64,000 nt of DNA from contig CAWBCO010000002.1 of the NCBI GenBank assembly GCA_963787415.1, positions 62,001 through 126,000 on the forward strand, written 5' to 3'. Each line of letters begins with the position of its first letter. Position 1 is the stretch's first letter. The DNA comes from CAVUWL01 sp963787415. Lineage in GTDB: Bacteria; Actinomycetota; Thermoleophilia; Solirubrobacterales; 70-9. Positions 60,180 through 64,000 of this stretch are shown in pieces. The notes under the pieces were generated by a model. It saw nothing but the letters and a program-made list of their open reading frames with translations. It did no database searches and was not told the origin of the DNA. The translations under genes and the position numbers were made by a program.

Positions 60180-60584
60180 TCAACCACCGGCATCGCCGTG
60201 CTCGTATAGCTCCAGAGAGCCGAGCACGGCGCTGACGCGCTTGAAGTCGGAATCAAGACCCCACAAGGCGTGACCGGCGCGAGCTGCAGCAACGGCGATC
60301 GCGAGGTCGGTGAGTGGAAGAGTCTCCCCCGCCCGGTGCAGGCGACGGGCGGTCGCGCCGACCTCGCGCCAGGCCGCAGGGTCCAGCTGCGCCCAGGGTA
60401 GCGACGACAGCGTCTCCCACAACCTCTCTGCAACCTCGCCGTCGGCGCCGGCGAGTAGCTCCGCAACGACGGGGCCGCAGGTGGCCACCTCGCCAGCGTC
60501 GAGGAGCGTGCGCATGCCCGCAGCACGGCCGCGGACCCCGCGGCGAGAGAAGTCGACCCAAACCGAGGTATCGGGTAAGACCAC
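60180..60584 (-). CDS. vapC: VapC PIN-domain toxin
   Basis: 134 residues with D5 (LPDTSVWVDF), E42 (VAELLAG), D93 (LTDLAIAV) and D111/D113 (GLDSDF), a complete PIN active site. Starts at GTG directly after the vapB stop (TGAGTG). Confidence 0.9.
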   Translation of the reverse strand: MVLPDTSVWVDFSRRGVRGRAAGMRTLLDAGEVATCGPVVAELLAGADGEVAERLWETLSSLPWAQLDPAAWREVGATARRLHRAGETLPLTDLAIAVAAARAGHALWGLDSDFKRVSAVLGSLELYEHGDAGG

Positions 60585-60788
60585 TCAGATCCGCCGGTCG
60601 ATCGCGCGCATCTCCGTGGAGACATCGTCGATCTCGATCGAACCAGCGTTCTCGAGCAGCCAGTCCACCGCGCCACGGCGGACATGGTCGGCGATTGCAG
60701 CCTCCACAGCCTTGGTTTTGGACTCGCCGGGGTGACGAGCCATGAGCGAACTCATAAGGTGCTCGTCAAGATCGAGCGTAGTTCTCAT
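60585..60788 (-). CDS. vapB: VapB antitoxin, VapB-type RHH
   Basis: 67 residues: MRTTLDLDEHLMSSLMARHP and GESKTKAVEAAIADHVRRGA are the classic VapB ribbon-helix-helix; the acidic tail (IEIDDVSTEMRAIDRRI) should bind VapC. Confidence 0.9.
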   Translation of the reverse strand: MRTTLDLDEHLMSSLMARHPGESKTKAVEAAIADHVRRGAVDWLLENAGSIEIDDVSTEMRAIDRRI

Positions 60789-60916
60789 GGCATAAGTATG
60801 CCATATCGCTTACTTCTCATGAGATCAGCGGCGGACCTCTCCTCCCACGGATAGAGGAGGACCGTCAGATCGGGGTTGGGACCTGACGGCGGCGGACATT
60901 GGAGGTAGCGACTACC

Positions 60917-61618
60917 GTGACGTCTGTGGCGATGATCCCCCAAAAAGAGCTGCGCAACAACATCGGCGAGGTATTACGCCGGGCTGAGGCCGGTGAGGAG
61001 ATCACGATCACAGTCTCGGGGCGCCCGGTGGCGTCTCTGGGGCCGGTGCGGACTCGTCAATGGGTGAGAGGCTCTGAGCTTGCCGGTCTGCAGGCCCTGC
61101 CGCCCGACCCGACACTCGCCAGCGACATCGAGGACTTCGGTGCAGAGTTGCGCGATCCCTGGGCCGCAGAGTCAGGGCCCTGGTTGCGGCTCCTGCTTGA
61201 TACATCGGTCCTAATAGCGGGCGATGTCCCGGCAGAGCCCGAAACGGCGATCAGCACAGTCTCGATTGCGGAGTTGCACTTCGGGCTGCTCGTCGCAGCC
61301 GGTGAGGAGGAGCGAGCGCTTCGCACCTCGCGCCTCGGCCTTCTCGAGGCCCGCTTCCCCCGACCCGCTGGCGCTCGATGACCGGGTTGCCCGCAGTGGG
61401 GTCGCTTACTTGCGGCCGTCGCCAAGCGGGGCGGTCGGCCCCGCAGGCGCATGGCCGACCTCGCGATCGCGGCTACGGCAACCGTCCACGGTGTCGCCCT
61501 GCTCACCCACAACGCCAAGGATTTCAAGTTCATCGAGGACTTGGTTGACGTTCGCGCCCCCGAGAAGCCGTCTCCAAGAGGCTTGGGCAGGCACCCTGCG
61601 GCTTCGATCAGCTCCTAG
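60917..61618 (+). pseudogene. Fused and frameshifted VapBC module
   Basis: GTG 60917 opens a Phd/YefM-like antitoxin (PQKELRNNIGEVLRRAEAGE) that runs without a stop into a PIN toxin start (LLLDTSVLIAGDVPAEPETA, STVSIAELHFGLL). Normally these are two genes. The toxin then breaks near 61370 and again near 61395, with the end (MADLAIAATATVHGVALLTH) in another frame to 61618. Product is most likely inactive. Confidence 0.7.
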
Positions 61619-61637
61619 CGCGCTCTACCGCGAAGCC

Positions 61638-62147
61638 TCAGAACGCGCGGTAGGAACTCTTCGTGATCGTGAAGCCGTGATGGGAGCGGTTTTCGCAGCG
61701 AACCGCTCGTGAGCTGATCGTGCAGGTCACGCCGATCGGACCGATGCTCCAATTGCCCCCTTCGCTGAGCGCCACCGGCTTTGTGCCGACAAAGGTGTCT
61801 TGGCTGAGCCGCGCAAGCGACGGATGTCCAGTCGACCCCAGAAAGACGAAGCCGGGGTCACCGATGCCCTTGGTCTTCGGAGCCGGCACCGGCTTGGCGC
61901 TACAGAGCAGCTGCATCGGCGGCGAGTTGGCCGGGTGGATCGCAACGCCACAGGTGACGTTCCTGCCCAGAGCCGTCCACAGCTGTGCGCTCGACATCGA
62001 GCTCTTGGATCCGAGCACGGCCGCTCCCGCCCTAGGCGCCGCCAGTGAGTCGGCTACTGGTCCGTACCCCACTGTCGAAACAACCGCGACGATGGTCAGT
62101 AGCCCACATCCGGCTACGCAAGGTGAACGCCGCTTGCGTGCAGTCAT
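61638..62147 (-). CDS. Secreted hypothetical protein
   Basis: 169 residues from ATG 62147, signal helix (CGLLTIVAVVSTVGYGPVA), mature domain with four Cys and a closing block IGVTCTISSRAVRCENRSHH then GFTITKSSYRAF, which is typical of small secreted actinobacterial proteins with Cys-paired beta folds. Starts inside the stop of the upstream membrane gene (ATGA). Confidence 0.65.
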   Translation of the reverse strand: MTARKRRSPCVAGCGLLTIVAVVSTVGYGPVADSLAAPRAGAAVLGSKSSMSSAQLWTALGRNVTCGVAIHPANSPPMQLLCSAKPVPAPKTKGIGDPGFVFLGSTGHPSLARLSQDTFVGTKPVALSEGGNWSIGPIGVTCTISSRAVRCENRSHHGFTITKSSYRAF

Positions 62148-62474
62148 TGGGGCGACGTTACCAGGCTCAGCGGCTGCGAACAATCAAGCACGAGTGAGAC
62201 CTTCGCGTGGGTCCCGGTGATCGCGTGGACCAGAAGAAGTGCAATGCCATAGGTCAAGCCGGCCACGAAGCCGCGGCCGGCCGCCCCACCCGTTTCGGTG
62301 CTCGAAGCCGGCCACGATGGCACCAATCGCGGCAAGCGCACCAAATGCCCAGTAGGCGCCGCTGGATACTCCGACCAGCACACCGGTTATCGCACCAGCC
62401 AGCGCGGGAACGACTCCAGCGACCACGACTTGCGCGAGACGCGTGCGGTCGCGAAACATCATCGGGTGATACAC
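62144..62474 (-). pseudogene. Small membrane protein with frameshift
   Basis: GTG 62474 has a perfect AGGAGG site. VVVAGVVPALAGAITGVLVG and AYWAFGALAAIGAIVAGFEH are two membrane helices; after FEH the hydrophobic sequence continues in another frame (ETGGAAGRGFVAGLTYGIAL, LLVHAITGTH) to 62144. One indel near 62300. Function unknown. Confidence 0.6.
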
Positions 62475-62669
62475 CGAACTCCTCCTAGAGTGTGGCTATC
62501 GGCCTATCGTCCGCGATATCCAAGTTTCTCATCCTTCCGGTGGCCATGTCGGCGAGGTCGGCCTGCGCGGGACCCGTGTCCTCCAAGGATCAGTCGCTCG
62601 ACGGCGACGTTCGTCTTTGTGATGTCCAGATCTAGGACCGTGATTCGCTCGTTGTCTATCTCGCTCAGC

Positions 62670-64000
62670 TCAGCGCTTCCCACGTCGGCGCCGGCTATGG
62701 CGTGTCGCCCTCTTTGACCCCTTTGCCTTGCAGGCGGTCTTGGTCTTCACCTGCTGGGTGAGAGTTGCGCCATTTTGCCCGCTGAATTCGACGGTCGAGA
62801 CAGTTGGAGCGCTGCAGAGACTCTGGGTGTTTGAGAGATAGCCCTGCTTCCCGCCAAAGAGCGTAAAGCGGAAGTTTCCGATGGGAGCGTCGGGGACGAC
62901 AGGAACAACGGTCTTCAGGCGGCCGTTTTGCACCGAGGAGGATTCTGCCTCGGGGGTGAGCATCACCTGCCCGCCAAGGATGAAGGCGAGGTGGGGCAGG
63001 ACGCCGTAGCCAGAGACAGCGTAGACGGGGCCTTTGAGAGGTGTTTCGAGCAGGGGCGTGGTGGTGGTTGCTTCGCCAATCGGTTGACGGCCGGCGCACT
63101 GATCAGCGGCCAGTTCGGTCCTGTCGCAGAGATTGCCAAGGTGGCGCTGGTCGATCTCAAATGCTTTCGGAAAGCGTGACGGAAAGCGTTTTGATGTTGG
63201 CGTCGCCGGCTCTGGTGTTGAGTTCGATCGCGAGGCTCGGGTCCTTGCTCCGAGCGGTCGCTTTGCGGCCGCCGAGCTGGGTGATCGTCATCTTCGGCTT
63301 GAATCCAAGAGTTCCACAATTGACCGCATGAAAGTAGGAACTGAAGTTCGCCACCGTACCCTGATCACCGACTCCCTGCGAGGCAACCGAGAGAGGCGAA
63401 CAGTTGGTCGGATTGATCATGAAGTTGGGTTTATCGATATTGACCTGGATCGAGCGCAACCGCAGCGGGATGCCGCCGATGATCTCGGGGACGGTTTCAG
63501 AGTCAGCGATCACGTGGGCGTCTAGCGGGTCGATGTGCAGGGCGACTCGGACGACGACCGTGCCGTAGTCATAGGGACCGGCGAGGGCAGGCGTGACCGC
63601 CACCAGTGACAGCGGGGCACCCTGGAAAGGTCCGGCCATGTAGATCCTTCCGACTGCATGAAAGGGGTGGGATCCGGGACCGGCAGCGACGTTGGAGGTG
63701 CCAATTTCTGAAGAAGCCGGGCAGCTTGGGCTTTCTTGCTCGATACGCCCCAGAGTCTGCGCCGCCTCTGCGATCGATGCCTCGGGGCAGTAGCTGACGC
63801 CGTGGAGGTTTGCGGTCAGGCCGGGCGGCATCGTGAAGTTCAGCTTGCCGAGAAACTGATCGCCGTCTTCGCGGTTGAGTTTCAGGGTGAAGGAGCTGTA
63901 AGCACCGGCCGTCGGGGTCGAGGTGCCCGCTTCCAAGCTCGGATTGAATGGGCGAATCTGACCGGGGCACTGACTGCCGTTAGGACCCGATTCCAAACCA
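62670..64000 (-). pseudogene. Large secreted surface protein, frameshifted, 5' end beyond the window
   Basis: The first frame (to 63157) reads LEAGTSTPTAGAYSSFTLKL, LNFTMPPGLTANLHGVSYCP and TLGFKPKMTITQLGGRKATA. After TLSVTLS a one-base insertion shifts the frame; the family sequence continues KAFEIDQRHLGNLCDRTELA, VYAVSGYGVLPHLAFILGGQ and FTLFGGKQGYLSNTQSLC to a basic tail and stop at 62670. I recognise the type from Thermoleophilia surface proteins; function unknown. Confidence 0.7.

Overview
The window is high-GC actinobacterial DNA. The first 17 kb has the conserved order tlyA-nadK-recN-steA-steB-(MraY-like)-pyrG-xerD known from Mycobacterium and relatives. Further right there are secreted proteins with an N-terminal VRTIRRKLTYANVMS-type anchor, collagen-like proteins and Pro-rich membrane proteins of a kind I associate with Thermoleophilia/Solirubrobacterales. 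The phylum is well supported; the class is inference.

1-17.1 kb: an intact housekeeping block read entirely from the minus strand (tlyA, nadK, an MFS exporter, recN, steA, steB, a MraY/WecA-like transferase, pyrG, an M20 peptidase, a DUF3866-like protein, xerD, mutM, recO, dgt, dnaG). Many genes overlap by 4 bp and no frameshift was found. It covers DNA replication and repair, nucleotide pools, NADP synthesis, rRNA methylation and envelope/division factors.

17.1-18.3 kb: a junction with a LexA-like box, a strong terminator and a VapBC module.

18.4-42.1 kb: an integrative conjugative element. It has a tyrosine integrase and excisionase, then a Gram-positive-type IV secretion system: VirB1-like cell-wall hydrolase, VirB8/TcpC-like proteins, VirB6, VirB4, TcpE, a pilin-like protein and a VirD4 coupling ATPase. 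No canonical three-histidine relaxase was seen. Instead there are four replication-relaxation-family paralogues (one broken), a second VirD4/TraD-like ATPase sandwiched between two of them, three small SSB proteins, and two sigma-like regulators, one split and joined to a membrane anti-sigma-like region. HicAB is also carried.

42.1-44.6 kb: debris. Two decaying MazEF-like pairs lie between two pieces of one IS256-type transposase reading frame, followed by a guanine-poor tract and a perfect 23-bp-arm palindrome resembling REP elements.

44.6-64 kb: a second accessory island with secreted/surface proteins, more toxin-antitoxin pairs (DUF4160/DUF2442, RelBE-type, RES-Xre, two VapBC), three copies of a zinc-ribbon protein family with a conserved ~150-nt leader, two broken copies of a sigma-like gene in a 377-bp direct repeat, and a lone purD. 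Reading frames here are very often broken. Because the 17-kb core is clean, I favour real gene decay over uniform sequencing error, though this needs read-level checking.
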